Positions 38,016 through 52,300 of a DNA stretch of 64,000 nt are shown here, piece after piece (the first letter of the stretch is position 1; each line of letters begins with the position of its first letter). The stretch comes from Glandiceps talaboti. Taxonomy: Eukaryota; Hemichordata; Enteropneusta; Spengelidae. The notes under the pieces were generated by a model that had not been told where the DNA came from, did no database searches, and saw nothing but the letters and a program-made list of their open reading frames with translations. Position numbers and translations under genes: made by a program. Location: the NCBI RefSeq assembly GCF_964340395.1, contig NC_135570.1, positions 14,755,322-14,819,321 of the forward strand, written 5' to 3'.

Positions 38016-38046
<31 letters not shown>

Positions 38047-38177
38047 CACACACACATGTACAGATACTCATACCCATACACACATACAAATGTATACACT
38101 CACATCCACACATCCTTCCAAATTCATACACTCATAGACATTTAGTCACATATAGTGTAGACAGACAGACAGACAGA
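37829..38177. repeat. Compound CA-rich microsatellite
   Basis: Pure CA from 37829 to about 37909, then TA and CATA units, impure CA with GACA interruptions to about 38115, and (GACA)n near 38157-38177. Cys/Val open frames on the minus strand are artefacts. Confidence 0.95.
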
Positions 38178-38739
38178 TGCACACATACACATGTATCTAT
38201 GTCAATTAAAATAATGAATGAAAAATAATTGTAAAGACATACTGTATCAGTTTACACATTTGATAAAAGACAGGCGAAACAGTTGACATTTATTTCATTT
38301 AGAAATTGCATTTTGGGCAAATAATACATTTTATAGTATCGGTGTTATGCCTTCTCCAAACTGTTGGTTATCAAGTAGATCGTAATGGATCTGTAAAACC
38401 CATATGAATTGAAACGTGACTTTTCCACGGAAGTAGAGACAAAGAGAAGACAGATGCAGGATTCATGATTTCCAGTTAAAACGTAAAATGAAAAGAAGTG
38501 TGGAAAGGAAAAGGGAACAAATATATAATTGCTTAATGTTCTGTATGCGGCAAAACCGTTTTCAATAAACGGGAAATTAAATTTATCTGCAGTGAAAAGT
38601 GAATGCTTGAGAAAAGCTACAGAAGATATATATGGATGTATATATTGTGAAGACGGATTCCTACGGCGCCAGTGTGTGTGCATCCTGTGATACATGTAGG
38701 CTCGTAACGTTATGAGTTGTGTATTTTACAAGGCCTGTA
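38178..38739. other. Presumed intron, non-coding
   Basis: A 116-codon minus-strand frame (38345-38695) shows no domain. Nothing else seen. Confidence 0.45.
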
Positions 38740-39262
38740 ATGGTTAACTGTGCGTAAACTGAATATGTGGCTTTCGGGTTAATGTCTCTACATATACATG
38801 TAGAATGTAGTGGGATGGGTAATGGCTGTCTGTGTATAGACTGAATATACAGCTTTTCGTTGTATGTGCATCTTCATTTTTAGAGAGTAGGGATACTTGC
38901 TGGAATAGTTGACTGTGCATGTACATTTAGCTGTCAGTTGAGCATACAAATGTGTACATGTTGTATCTTTCTTCATCATGCATATAGTGAATGTACATAT
39001 AGAGATGTGCTGTGTCTGTGTGTAGACTGTATATCTGTTGATGTAACATACATGTATCTTCATCGTGCATATTGTATTAGAGAAGTGCAGTAATAGTTAT
39101 GTGTTAGTAGACTGTGTATAGCCGTCAGTTTTGTGTAAGGGTTTCATCATGCATAGAATGTACGTGGGTAGACAGGCCATAGTGTGGACTGGGTATAGCT
39201 TTTGATTTAACGGACATGTTGTATCTTCATCATGCATAGAGAATGTTGGGAGATGAAAGCAC
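38740..39262 (+). repeat. Old diverged tandem repeat, about six units of 75-105 bp
   Basis: Repeating order of words: TGTGTATAGACTG, TATAGCT/TCAGTT, ACATGTTGTATCTTC, CATCATGCATA, GAATGTA. The clearest CATCATGCATA or CATCGTGCATA copies lie near 38974, 39060, 39146 and 39229. Units are heavily diverged and of unequal length. Confidence 0.65.
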
Positions 39263-39764
39263 TAAGTTAGTCAAATAGATTGACAGGCCATGGTTAAATT
39301 CACTGTTTAATTTCCACTGGCGCTATTATGTTGTTGTTATGGTTGTACTTGCTACAATGGTTGTTGATTATAGGACTTTTTCAGATGTATTTTTCTGTAT
39401 CCTTGTTGAATGAAAGAGAACATTGTTTGCTGTATAATCCATACTAAACTTGTTACAGTACAAGAATGTACGGCAACGACAGTCGTAATTGACTCTTCTT
39501 GTCTTCTTGTTAGTGGCCGACTCCATCCGACATTTTGGTTGGTCGATAGATCAGCTGTCAGTAATAGACTCTGAAATTATGAGAGAGAGAGAAAAAAATA
39601 CGCAAGTTTCTTGTTAGCCTTGATGAGCGTAACGACCGGAGATGTAGTTATTTGAAAGTTGACTTGGGAAAATGTGATGATTTGATGACCTAAGTCCTTG
39701 TCGAAACTCTAGCATTGCTGCTTAGTCTGTTTGTAGATGCTCAATGGCAGCAGTGAATTTTGAA

Positions 39765-39962
39765 TTGTGAGATAGTTCCAAGGGGTAGTTTTCAATTGTG
39801 GATAGCCATGTAGTCTGCGACTGTTCCAAGTTGTGGTTTTCAACCATTCATATCGCTATTGCGTAAGTTTGTGACTGTTTCAAATAAATGGTTTTCAACC
39901 GTTGATATCGCTATCCTTTGTGACGGTTTGAATCCAGGGTTTTCTGCGGGTGATATCACCGT
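39765..39962 (+). repeat. Diverged tandem repeat, about four units of about 60 bp
   Basis: Units share GTGACTGTTTCAA/GCGACTGTTCCAA, GGTTTTCAACC and TTGATATCGCTAT in order. The two middle units are most alike. Confidence 0.65.
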
Positions 39963-40860
39963 GGGGGTTCACTTTTAGAGATTTTGGAAATGAAGTTTGG
40001 ATTTTGTGATTACAGTGGTATGATTAGGTGGGCAATTGAGCTGAAAATGCCATTCTTCTTAGCCAGACTGTCGATGTTTATCTTGAGAATGAAACAAATG
40101 TTTATCTGAAGAGAAGAGGTGTTTTTCAGACATCTTTAAAAAAAAATCTATAATCTGCAGACTTAAAAGCTTCCGAATTGTTTATTCCAAGTCTTTCCCA
40201 AGGCCACACACTGGATTTTAGCGAAATGGCAGAGCAAAAAATTAAAAAAAGCTTTGTTATGTTAATGTGAAGCACATTTGAATCAACCTGTTTTGACTTT
40301 GCAATTGTCTTTTTGAAAAAAAGAATGCAATAGAGAAAATATTTTGAGTTTTGGCTGTGAGAGTGGAAGCATAAAGAAGTGCAAGTATTGGTGAATTCAA
40401 CTTCTTTCTGTGGAATCTTAATAGATGATTACTCGTGGTTTGCTGTCTCCCAACGGAGTTGTACTTAAACTGGTTGGAAGTGAAGCAAATTGAATTATGG
40501 GCAAACTTGTACTGCGGTTTTGTACTTGGAGAGTGTCGTAGAATGCATCGGTATTCTGTATTGTTAACCGCCGGCATATAGCCATGCCCATGCAGTTTTT
40601 AATGTACCGTATAGGTGCAGTGCAAAGACTTCTGGGAGCATTATGACCTCATTAATATTCATACGTTGTTCATGTAATATATCACTCTCTCGTACTTGCC
40701 TTCGATATTATATTTAACTAGGTTTTCAATTTTCAGATCTGATGTCTAAATTGAACATTAAGGTTTACTTTTTGAATTTTTGATGTTTTTCCTGAGGATA
40801 ATGTCAAACCTTAGTTCATGCAGTTCACAACCTTGCTTTTAAATGGATAATTTCATAAGT
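39963..40860. other. Presumed intron, non-coding
   Basis: A minus-strand frame of 106 codons (40257-40577) has no recognisable feature. No other signal. Confidence 0.45.
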
Positions 40861-41130
40861 GATGTTTAGTAAGATGATTCACTATCGGTATGATATGAAT
40901 GTAAAAATGAAACAAAGGGAAGTTGAAAGTTTTACTTTCAAGATGTATTCCACAAGTTTTATTTTATAAATTATTCTGTTAATTTTTTTTTAGCAAGATG
41001 TTTATTATACAGTACATATGTAAGATGTCAGTATGATGAAGCTCTATATTGGTATAATAATAATATGACTTTAAAAATGAAACAATCGGAAGTTGAAAGT
41101 TTTATTTTTAAGAAGTGTTTCTCGTATTAC
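40861..41130 (+). repeat. Two diverged direct copies, 170-bp offset
   Basis: Both copies contain AAAAATGAAACAA, then GGAAGTTGAAAGTTTTA, followed by TTCAAGA or TTTAAGA. The matching block lies at 40903-40945 and again at 41073-41115. Confidence 0.7.
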
Positions 41131-43944
41131 AAATTTGATTTAAATGTAATGAAACCATTTACCTGAATTTTCTGAAAAATTTCAACGTTGATCAAAGTTT
41201 TTTCAAAATTTTTTCCAAAATTCTGTAGTGTTGGAGAAGTGTTTTAGAAAATGAATAATATAAAACCCAAATGAGGAAAATGTGTGTTTATGTGTGAGAA
41301 ACTTGATAAAAGTACAAGGGATTGAGATTGTAATGTCAAAAGTTTGGCAGAAAGTCGGAAAAAGTAAGTAAAGTTGTGACTCGCATGTCAAGAAAAGTGT
41401 AATTAGGGTTAAGTTTTGATCAGAGAATTACGACAGACGGATATTGCATTTCTTATCGGTGACTCTCTAAGTAAGATGTAGTCATGGTTGAGAGATTGAG
41501 ATGAAGATACTGGTGTGCCTTGTTAATTTTTATATAGACAATAACATCACACATGACAGTATCATTAAACTCCAATTTGTGTGTAGCCCTTACTGGAGCC
41601 AGACCTATCTGAAGGCTGTAATAATCACCATGGCAACAGTGGGGAGGGAAGGATGTAACCTTTCAAAGGTTTCCTGGTAACGGATAATAATGTGTGTTTT
41701 TGATGATGGAACCGATACCTGACCGATGTCTGGGAGAGATAGTCGGCACCAGGTGTTCCAAAGAGTGATTACAAGCAACTATTAAGATTGATTTAACTTT
41801 GAACGTGTTCGCTTGCTTACACCCAGTAGAATGATTAAAAGTTTGCTGCAGGTGACTCAATAATACAGGTAGACCGCCCCGCAGTGACTAACGCAATTCA
41901 GCGGAGACTTAACTGCAACATGAACAAGTTATTTTATGAGACAACTGCTTCGATATTCATTAATAATCGTCCTGCAGGTGTGAAAATTCTCTCCTTCGGT
42001 GCGTTTCGAAACCTTGAAGAAGCGTTACATGCTAACAGCATAACCCATAAAAAGGTCTGATAGTTTTATGAAATTTATTATTTTATTCTTTTAGTATCGT
42101 TTTAATAAGTGACAGAGGAAAATGGTTAAAAAAAACCCCTTATACTGTCTAGCGGTTCCTAAAGGTCAGAAGGTTTAATCAAATAACAAAGAAGAGACTG
42201 GTTTTGAAGAATTATAGTAATGAGGAGATACGACCCCTGACAGCATGTAGCAATGCTTCGTTAACATCCGAACGTGAAATCTGACATGTTAGGTTTCTGC
42301 CGAATTGAAACGATATACTTGGGAGAGTGCACCAGGTCGGTAATTAGACAAACATTCTTGTTTCGTGTCATTGCAACTTGGATACACTTGTTGGACAGCT
42401 AGTGAACTAGAAAGAACAGTACACTGTGTATACCCCTAGTCAGCCCCATCTATGAATTCCTATAAATTACTAGCGTAAACTTTGAAATAACACAGATTTT
42501 GTTAACAAAACTCGAAAAGTATAGTTGTATGCCTGGCCTGCAATGAGAAATACCTATAAATTAAGAGAATAAACGGTGATATAGCTGACTGTAATTCTGT
42601 CAGGCAGCTGATGATGTATGACCCGATACTTATAATTCTTGTTATTCTATTGATTTATCTACTTCAAAAACAGCCCAGATTACATGCTAAAACTTTAGGC
42701 AATTTTAAAATTTTGAAAATTTCATTTTGGCAGAATAAATTGTACTAAATATGGATGGATATGTATACATAGTATTTATGCACTGTGTGCATGTATATAC
42801 CTCATTGAGTTGATGCATATACTTAAAGTTGATGTACACTTTTTGTATCTGTGTAAGTTTGTCGAAGTTGGTGCATAACATATATTCAGCTAAGAAACAC
42901 TTTTGTATATGAGGTTGAGTTTCTAGGGATACTGTATACAGCATTATATGCGTATGTCGGTTTGACGTTTGTTTCTGAATTTCCCAAATAAATTAATTGA
43001 TGTATGAATATTCAAATGAGAAATAAAACTTTGCTGATTAATTAAGGATTGGTGCAAACATTATGGGATGTGCATGCAACTATGTTTACTTCAGTAGACC
43101 TCAGTTCAGCAAATTAAACTATTCGGCAAAATATTTGATGACTTTATGAAAAACGTTTTGCGTCCTAAAAATAAGTCTCTGTGTAAACGAGTAATTATCA
43201 TCAGTAAGAATGTTTGGTATTGTAAGTGGAGAGTGGATGGAATGTTGCAATTATGATAACCAATCAAAACACTTAAAACATACAAACTGATGAGTAACAC
43301 CTGGGTGGTTTTATTGATCTTCCAAGGAATGGCCAGGTGTAAAGTCATTGACTCAAATTCAAAGTTTTGTTGGTTTTGAAGTATTAGTAGTGGCTGTTTG
43401 TCTTCCGCTTTCATACCTGGTAGTTTTGGAAGTATACTAAAAGTTGTATGAAGTAGTGTTTACTCAGTCGTATATCTCACCTGGAAGTTAGCCGAGACAC
43501 AATTTTGTGTTCTACCTGAGGAAGTGTAAAATCTCACCATAATTCAGGCTTTAAGGTTACAAGTTCAGCAGTACCTGGTTATAATTATGGATAACTGGAC
43601 TAAGTTATGAAAAATTAATTAGTTAGATTTGAGTAGGAAAAACTGCCTAATGTAGTGATTACAGGAGTAGATTACAGTATTTTGATATATATGTTTTGAA
43701 TGGGATCATTTGGAGTACCTTCTAGCATAGCAGTTCTCAACATGTCATTAGTTATTTGTATTCTTTCCTGCTAATTTTACTCTGAAATGACTTTAATCAT
43801 TGCTTGACTCTTGGCATAATTGAATATTTTTGTAACCGCAGGCGATATTTAAATACCAGGAAAGACAGCTGCAAAGCTAAAGAAACTTATTTCGGATGTA
43901 GTCTATCCTTCAAGCTTGTGGAATTGATCAAATACCAGAGATGT
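41131..43944. other. Presumed intron, non-coding
   Basis: About 2.8 kb. A short direct repeat built on CCTATAAATTA occurs near 42464 and 42552. No gene recognised. Confidence 0.5.
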
Positions 43945-44700
<756 letters not shown>

Positions 44701-44934
44701 AAAGCAGGTTGGATCCCATGTATACATGTAGGTGTAAATTTTAAACGTGCCTGAACAAACTTTAAGAACTATCACATGAAATTACTGAGTTAGAAATAAA
44801 ATATTCATTAGAATTAACAAGAATATTGCCTAGTATCGATACTTGTGAAGTCAGCGTGTGCTTTTCCTATATTTCAGGAAAGATGTGGCATCATAGGGAA
44901 AAGTTGTAACAATTTACAACATGGAATACGATTT

Positions 44935-45285
44935 TCAGGGAATATAGGATATGGAAATTATTGAAATGGTGTATTTTGGTAGTCTGTGTAGGAATATCAG
45001 ATTATATGTGAAGGAAAATTTATAGTGTTTTGTGGTACATTTTGTACGCTGTTTGGAAATATTGGATTACAAGTGACGGAAAATTTACAATGTTTTTATT
45101 GAATGTGTTTGGGAATGTCAGATAATGTGCCGCTGTAAAGGACAAATTTACAGTGTATAGTGGACTGTGGTATGAACTTGTTAGGGATAACGTGAAAAGA
45201 TAAATTTATAGGAGGTACAAATGCAGTAATAGCGGTATGATTTGTTAAGGGTATTGGATAATTTGCATGTAGGGAAACATTGTAT
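44935..45285 (+). repeat. Old diverged tandem repeat, about five units of 55-75 bp
   Basis: Repeated order GGGAATRTYAGATTA, TGTGAAGGAAAATTTAYAGTGTT, then a T/G-rich tail. Units start near 44991, 45054, 45111, 45184 and 45249. Identity is low but the word order is kept. Confidence 0.6.
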
Positions 45286-48200
45286 GCATAGATGAGGTAT
45301 TAAAATTGGCAGAGATGAGTCACAAAAAGTTCTTCTGATGAGTGAAACTGTTATCTACCTGTGAGATATTATCCGTACAATGCTCGTCAGAAATTACCAT
45401 GCAATGCTGATCAGAGCTGTCAAACGACCTGTTGAAATCGTAATCATTCCTGTTAGTGTCATTCAAGGAGCATGTTTTGACATTTTTGTGAAACTATGAG
45501 TTTTTTTTCTTCACTTTAGTAGCATCTAAAATTAATCACAAAATGGAGAACTGGATTGATAGTTTGTCACTTGTTAGAATTGTTGTAATTGGTTATCGTG
45601 GATGTGAAGTCACAAATCATACTAAGGAGAACCAATGAAATCAGTTGTAAGATGTAATACTATAATAGTAGGTGTCACATATTAAGATATCACTGTTCTT
45701 GTGTGATTCTTAGAGGTGCAGATAGCAGGGTTATTATTTGTGTTGTAGGAGATATTACACTACAAAAACAAAGCCATCCCTTGAGGTTGTTCATTCTTTG
45801 TTTGGTTGGATAAGACGTTGGTAAAGTGATGAGTTGTAGGCCTGAGGGAAACTTAAAAGATATCAACGAACAATCCATAGTGTTGCAATGGGACAACGTT
45901 ATATTACTTTAAAAGCAAGGTGTTAGATTGAATGATCCGAACACTGTTTTGCGGCCGTGATGAAACATTAAAAGGTAACATACTCAGGCAGTGTAATAAT
46001 GTGTAGATAGGGGGAAAACAGCCATTAAAAATAACATGGCTAACGTCTGGGTGCCTGTATCTCAATCTCAACTGACGCCTGAATCTTGAAACATTTGATG
46101 TCGTAATAGAAATCTATAAATTTTCAATGGAGTGCGGGTGTAAGTCTATTTGGCAAAATGACTTGCGGACTAGTTTAGTGTCACACTTCACACCCCAAAA
46201 AAGACATAGAATTCTCAAGGGTGCAACCTTGTAGGTATACAGTAAGATGTATTCCTCCAGTTGGGGATATGATTCTAAATCATTGCGGTTTGCTTGTCTC
46301 TGTGTTGTCTGACAGCTTCCGTCCCCGGCATTACATTTTCACAAGTGTGGTTGCCATGCATATACAGGTATCTGATCAGTTTACCTATCTCCATATTAAT
46401 GGCCCTGTTTTAGGACATTCTGAATGGTTAATGCATATCTCAGTCTGTTAAGGCTTTATTCTTGAGTGGAAATATTTTGTGTGAGAGGTTTACGAGAAAC
46501 TAATTTAAAGCAGTTTCGGTGTCTTTGTCACCAAATCTTCATATAGATGGCATGCAGTAGTGATGTACTATTTACTAATGCAACGTTATTTGGCGATGTC
46601 ATTTGTTAGTTGACTTCAATTCGGATTTGTTATTTCATGTCATTTTCATAATAAGCCCGACTTAGCCTTGACTTTGCTTTGTATTATAAAGTTCACATGT
46701 AAACAGACACGACTATCAGCCATGTTTTCCAATGAAATGAATAAAATAATAAACGCAGATTGAAAATTGTGCATGACAATATATATATACTACGACACTC
46801 CTATGAATACCATAGTATATGTGTGTGTATACATGTAGCTGTGTAATCAGTATACTAAGGCAGATTTTGGAGTTGTGTTGAGAAATAATCAAATTTACTA
46901 ATAAATTACAGAATTTGTTATTTCCCGTAATTTAATTGTTAATATTCATGCTTTGTGCCTGATTTTTGAAGAGTATGTTTCTCCTCAATATCCAAAGGAA
47001 AGCTTAAAAGCGCAAGTTTTAAATCGGAGAGTAGGATATATTTGTACATGTTTCATCTAAGCTGTAGTGAATCTAAGTGTAGCTAACGGCAGTAGAAAGA
47101 ATACAGATAATATAATGCCAGTTTCAATCAGCCAAAATATTAGAAACACAGTCAAATTGGATCATTATTCGCACATAGAGTAATCCAGTCGCTATAATTT
47201 CCATTAATATTAAACCCTAGCTATTGTAGTTTTAAATGTAATTTTACTGGCCCCTATCAAACGTAATTTGGGCATCCATGAATTTATGCAGTGCGTTGAA
47301 AAGTTACGATCGTTAGCCATGGTTGTGTCGGATTTAGGGAAGTAATCAGTTTTTCCGGGAGAAAATGGAACGATGTGATCAGGGCAAGTGCAGTGTAGCT
47401 GAACAAAATTCATTTCCATATCTTTTCAGTAAGGTGAAAATTGAATCAGTTACGGCATTGAAAACAATCTCCCTGGTTACGGTGTTACAATTGTAGCAGA
47501 ATTGGCTTTGAAAATGAAATTAGCGTCGGCTCAAATTGAATTGGGAACGTTAAAATATTTATCATGACTTCTGTTCAGCTGGACGGGTTTTGCCAGAGTG
47601 TAGGAATTTGCCCGTTTTGCGTGGCAAACCCGGAGGGATTGCGTGAAATAGCCTAGGTACGATAGCCGTGTATGACTACACAGCTGCCATTAGTTGTATC
47701 AGATATAGGTGTAATCTTATATATGTGGTGATGTACGCTGAAATTGTAGTGTTGCCTTTAAAATGTGAGTGGTTTGTAAAATGCAAAGTACTGATCTGCA
47801 TGTAACATGACTAATGACGACACAAGGCGGGTATCACTTGATTGACTTATAAAGTGTACTCCTGAACTGAAGCTATACACAAGCAAGATAAAAGGCCACT
47901 ATCTCCAAACCTGTTGTAATTGTCCATGTTCTCATTCTCATTACGCACAAGAACCTGTAAGATAATTTGCAATTTAATCGACTCATATTCCTTGGCTTTG
48001 GTTCAGCTAAATTAATAGTTCTTTTCGTTCACAAATTGAACGAATAATTGTCCTAATAGAAACAGCGGCAGGATGTTTGTCTCTTCAAATGAGTGCTTGT
48101 AACATTTGTGTCTGAAGAGGAGTGGTTTCAGTTTGGACCACAGGTGCGCTTGCAAACTAAGCATGAATACTCCGACCCACTTCAAAAACTGAGGCAGTAT

Positions 48201-51200
48201 TATTGAAGAATAAGTGTATAATTTGTACATATTTTGCTGTGTATCGGTAACGGTCTCTGGAGATGACTGAGTGATCTTACTTGGTTCTATATTATGTACC
48301 ATGACTGACAGTGTCTATTTGACTTGGGTATATGTATCTAAATACAATGTATGATGCAAGGAATCGCTGCAGGCAGAAGCAATCCAAGTGAAATCTTTAG
48401 CAAATATCCAAAGCACGCACTCTAAGATTACACATGTACTATCAGACACACAGTAAAAAAACCCTGTTTTTCCATGTTTAAGCCCTCAAGGCTTAGATTA
48501 GTGCATGTATATAAAACCATGTGGCGCTTTTTCAAGCTGAAAATATGTCCGACACCTTGAAAATGTCATCTTACTGTATAGCCTCAAGATTCTCGCCTGT
48601 GTGTTATCTTATTTGTTTCTTGCCAACCATGAATATTTAATGAATGCTTCATATAATACCCTGAAATGAAATGATTTTGTTTTTGTTGATTCACAACTTC
48701 TGTATCCAGTTTCTTTCTCTGGCATTAACACATCTCTTTGAAAGAATTCTAGCGATATGTGACGTATCAGTGAAAATAAATCAACTCTTACAAATGTTGA
48801 ATTATTTATGACCGTTCTCATTTGAAAATGAAGGAGGAAAACTTGATAAATAGCTTAGTAGAGAGATATCAACTAATAAAACCCAGAGTACTTGTGTACG
48901 CTGTCCCAGAATACATTGCGAGGTCAGCCATTTTTTGGATGGAACATATATCTTGTGTACACATGTGCTTATGTGACATGTTTTTTAGCGATAATGAGAT
49001 TTTAATGCAAGGAAAATTTGTTTAGTTGGTAGGTAGGGTAGCTTTTAACCTCTCCTTATCTCTGAGTTACCAGTTGACCAAGTAAACACAGAGATTTAAA
49101 AGTTGATATCTGGACACAGATATGACCTGGCCTTGCATTTACTGTTGCCGTTGGTTGGACATTGAGTAGTTCACAACTGTATTTGTAGTTGTGGGTTGGT
49201 ACTGGTAGGGCAGTGTGCAGAGTCCATAACAGTGCCTGTAAACAAACCATTTGTTATGAGTGCTGCTGTGAAGACACACTGTGTAGTGAATTCTGTCAGA
49301 TAGAATTTGTAATTCTATGAATTCCGAACTCTACAAAATAAAGTCAGTAGTTTGTTTTGGACAAAAGGGGTGATTGTACATCAAAAAGAGGGGGGGGGGG
49401 AACAAAAAAGGAGGGTGAGAAATTTTTTTTACATTTTAAGTTTTCAGCAAAATTAAGTGGGACAAGAAAAAAAAATGGGGTGTGGATGAGGGTGGACTGG
49501 AGAAAAGGAAAATAAGAAATTTCAATGAATTTTTATGACTCATCGGTAAGAAGTTGCTATATAAGTTGTTGATGTGAAAATAAATGAATAAAGAAGTAAA
49601 CATATGATAAAATTGTGGCTGTAGTTTAGAATAAAACTCTGTTGAAGTTTATGTGTTATAGCTTTACTACTGAGAGATCACAACAAATGTCAAAATCAGT
49701 TATTTTGTTTTGAGTTTTGAGCAACTTACTAGAAAAAAAGAGTTTCTTGTCCGGCAGCTATATCATAACAAACTGATTTGTAAAGCATTCATTGATTGAA
49801 CATTGTATAGGAATACATTTTTTATGCCTTAATAACGTTTAAGAGTTATGCCAGAGTGCATGACACACCTGGCCCAAAGTATTTCATGTATTGATTTATC
49901 GTAACTTGTTTATATATTACTGGGGCAAGAGTCGCAAACAAGCTGAGAGGCCCTATCATCTACTCGATGACTGCGAGGTAGAGTCAGCCAGAATTGAAAA
50001 AGAGCAGTGATTTAGAGAGGCATTCTAACCTTGTTCGCTGCCAGAAGTACTTTGAAATCGTTTCTGAGAAAGAGGAGCCGTGGAAAGATGTGATTTCCGC
50101 TGTAGACTATTCTTAAGCTAGAGAACAGCATATGGCATGTATCAAAAGAAACACATAATGGACACAGCGAAAATTGATGACTCTCGTCGCCAACTAGGAA
50201 TCTTAGGGCTTCTAGTGCACTGACTGTGCCTTCTAGGCGCTGCATCAGCAAGAGAGACATCATTGGTCAATTTGGACGTCATCAATAATACAGCCATAAT
50301 TCTCTTGTCATAGTCTCTGACATAGCATTTCGTAATTAGTCTACCATTACAGCACCCATATTAACCTTTTCAATATCAGGCAGACAAGCATGAAATATTT
50401 GATGATTGTGAATTTTTGACGTCAAATTTTAGTGAATTTAATTATCTGTAAAACGAAATTTCAAGACCAATTTATACTTGAATACTAGCACTTTGATATC
50501 TGTCTAAAATAGAACATCAATAAGAGAAAATTTTGTGAAAATCAGAAAATTTAGATCAATTCTCAAAAAAAGAAAGAGAAAAAGAATGACGATGTTACTG
50601 TCTGCTGGCAATATGAATAGATATATTGGAGATGTAATGATATTGTATGATTTTTGGTATATTTGAATACACATCATGTCAATTTGTACATCATGTTTGG
50701 ACACCTACAAGCCACTAAAAGGAACAAATCTGATCTGTCAACCTCTGTGATTATTGCATGTTACATGTTATGTCTCAAGTAAATGTGTATCGTTGATAAA
50801 AGTGTGCGTGAAAAAGCTAACGTACGCCTCGGGTATTTGCAAACTGAATTTGTCAGATTGCGTAAATGTAGATACTGGCATATGAAAGGCTTGGCCGGCC
50901 TACAATATGTATGGTAGTAGAGATAACCGCTTGCAGCTACTTTTTCCGATTGTCCATTTTTGACAGAGGGAAAATTTAAATAAGAGCTCTCAGGAAAATT
51001 GATCTTGAATTTCATCTTACATAGAGTTTCCGTTCTTAACCTCTGCTTGGGGAAAATCTAAAAGTCGTATCACAACAAAGCCATAAGAAGAGAAAGCCAT
51101 TAGCCTGTCACTGCGCTACACAAGTGGTTACAAGTAATTGATTAGGTAGGGTGGGACCATTATTAAGAGGCGGGGAGGGGGCTAAGTCTCTATTTTTTTT

Positions 51201-52245
51201 TTTGGTTCTAAAACTAGCAAATAAAGAAAATGATATCTGCTAAAACATCTTTTTTCTTGCATTAATATTGGTTGATAACATCTGTTCATCATGTTGGATA
51301 TTCTGGTAGAATACTTTTTAGGTCTCCCCCCCCACCCCCCACCCCCCTCTATAAAAACTGACTATCAGTACATCTTGCCCTTTCCTATATGACCTGTGGT
51401 TCTTAAAAGGAAAAACAAGTACAAAAAAATAAGACAATATTCTACTCAGGAAATTATATTGTTGATAAAGTTCACCTTGAGCTTTTGGGGTTTCTTGAGC
51501 GATGTGCACTTGTTGAGTCACATTTTCACAGTGCAATTACAAATGTATATCCACCAAGTCAAACTTCTTTGTAGACGTCTTGTACTCAGAAACATATTCT
51601 TCTAAAAAGAGCAGCATAGTTTTGTAGTACATTCTCTGAACTTGGCAATAATGTAAATATTACTTTTCGAATATTTGATACTTTATTTTTTATTATGCAA
51701 ATTTTGTTATTAATATACAATTATTTGTTTACATATCGGGTTCCCGTTTACGCATACATTTTTGCATATCTCAAATTGTATTTTTGAAAATAACATATAC
51801 ATTTATGATTTAGAAACTGGAAAGCTTTCCTTTCCCCGTTCATATAAGACCTATTTTCATCAAATTTTTCATTTCGTGCTACCATGATATTACCATGATC
51901 AGCTAGTACATAATTTGAAAATGCCCTCTAGCACTCGAAGTAATCAAAACAGTCGCTGTGTATTTCCAGAAAATTAGACGGAACTCTTAGTGTCATAGAT
52001 GATATGGTAAAATCTTTCCCTTCTAGCGCTACTTGGGAGTAGGTTACTACATAGATTAAATCATTTATTGTGTGGGGACCGAAGGAGTCAAAGTGGAGGG
52101 TGAACGCAGCAAACTTATCCCAGCTTCGTATTTTGGTGCGACAGTGTCATGGGTAGTAAAGTATACTAAACTAGATGATTAGCTAAGCCTGCCACAAACT
52201 ATCTTTTGATAAGAACAAAGTCTTCTATATTCACAGGAATTGTGG
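45286..52245. other. Presumed intron, non-coding
   Basis: About 7 kb with no gene, RNA or mobile element recognised. It holds a G11 run at 49390-49400 inside a purine-rich stretch (49380-49520), and a C-rich run at 51326-51347. Open frames are all under 100 codons and lack motifs. Confidence 0.5.
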
Positions 52246-52300
52246 GTAATTTGATAGCTCATTTGCATATTGATTATTTGACAACTCATTTGCATATAAT
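52246..52300 (+). promoter_or_regulatory. Tandem pair of octamer (ATTTGCAT) motifs
   Basis: ATTTGCAT occurs at 52261-52268 and 52288-52295, exactly 27 bp apart. Each is preceded by GCTC or ACTC and followed by AT-rich sequence. It is the consensus bound by POU/Oct transcription factors. A small tandem duplication created the pair; a regulatory role is inferred from the motif only. Confidence 0.35.
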
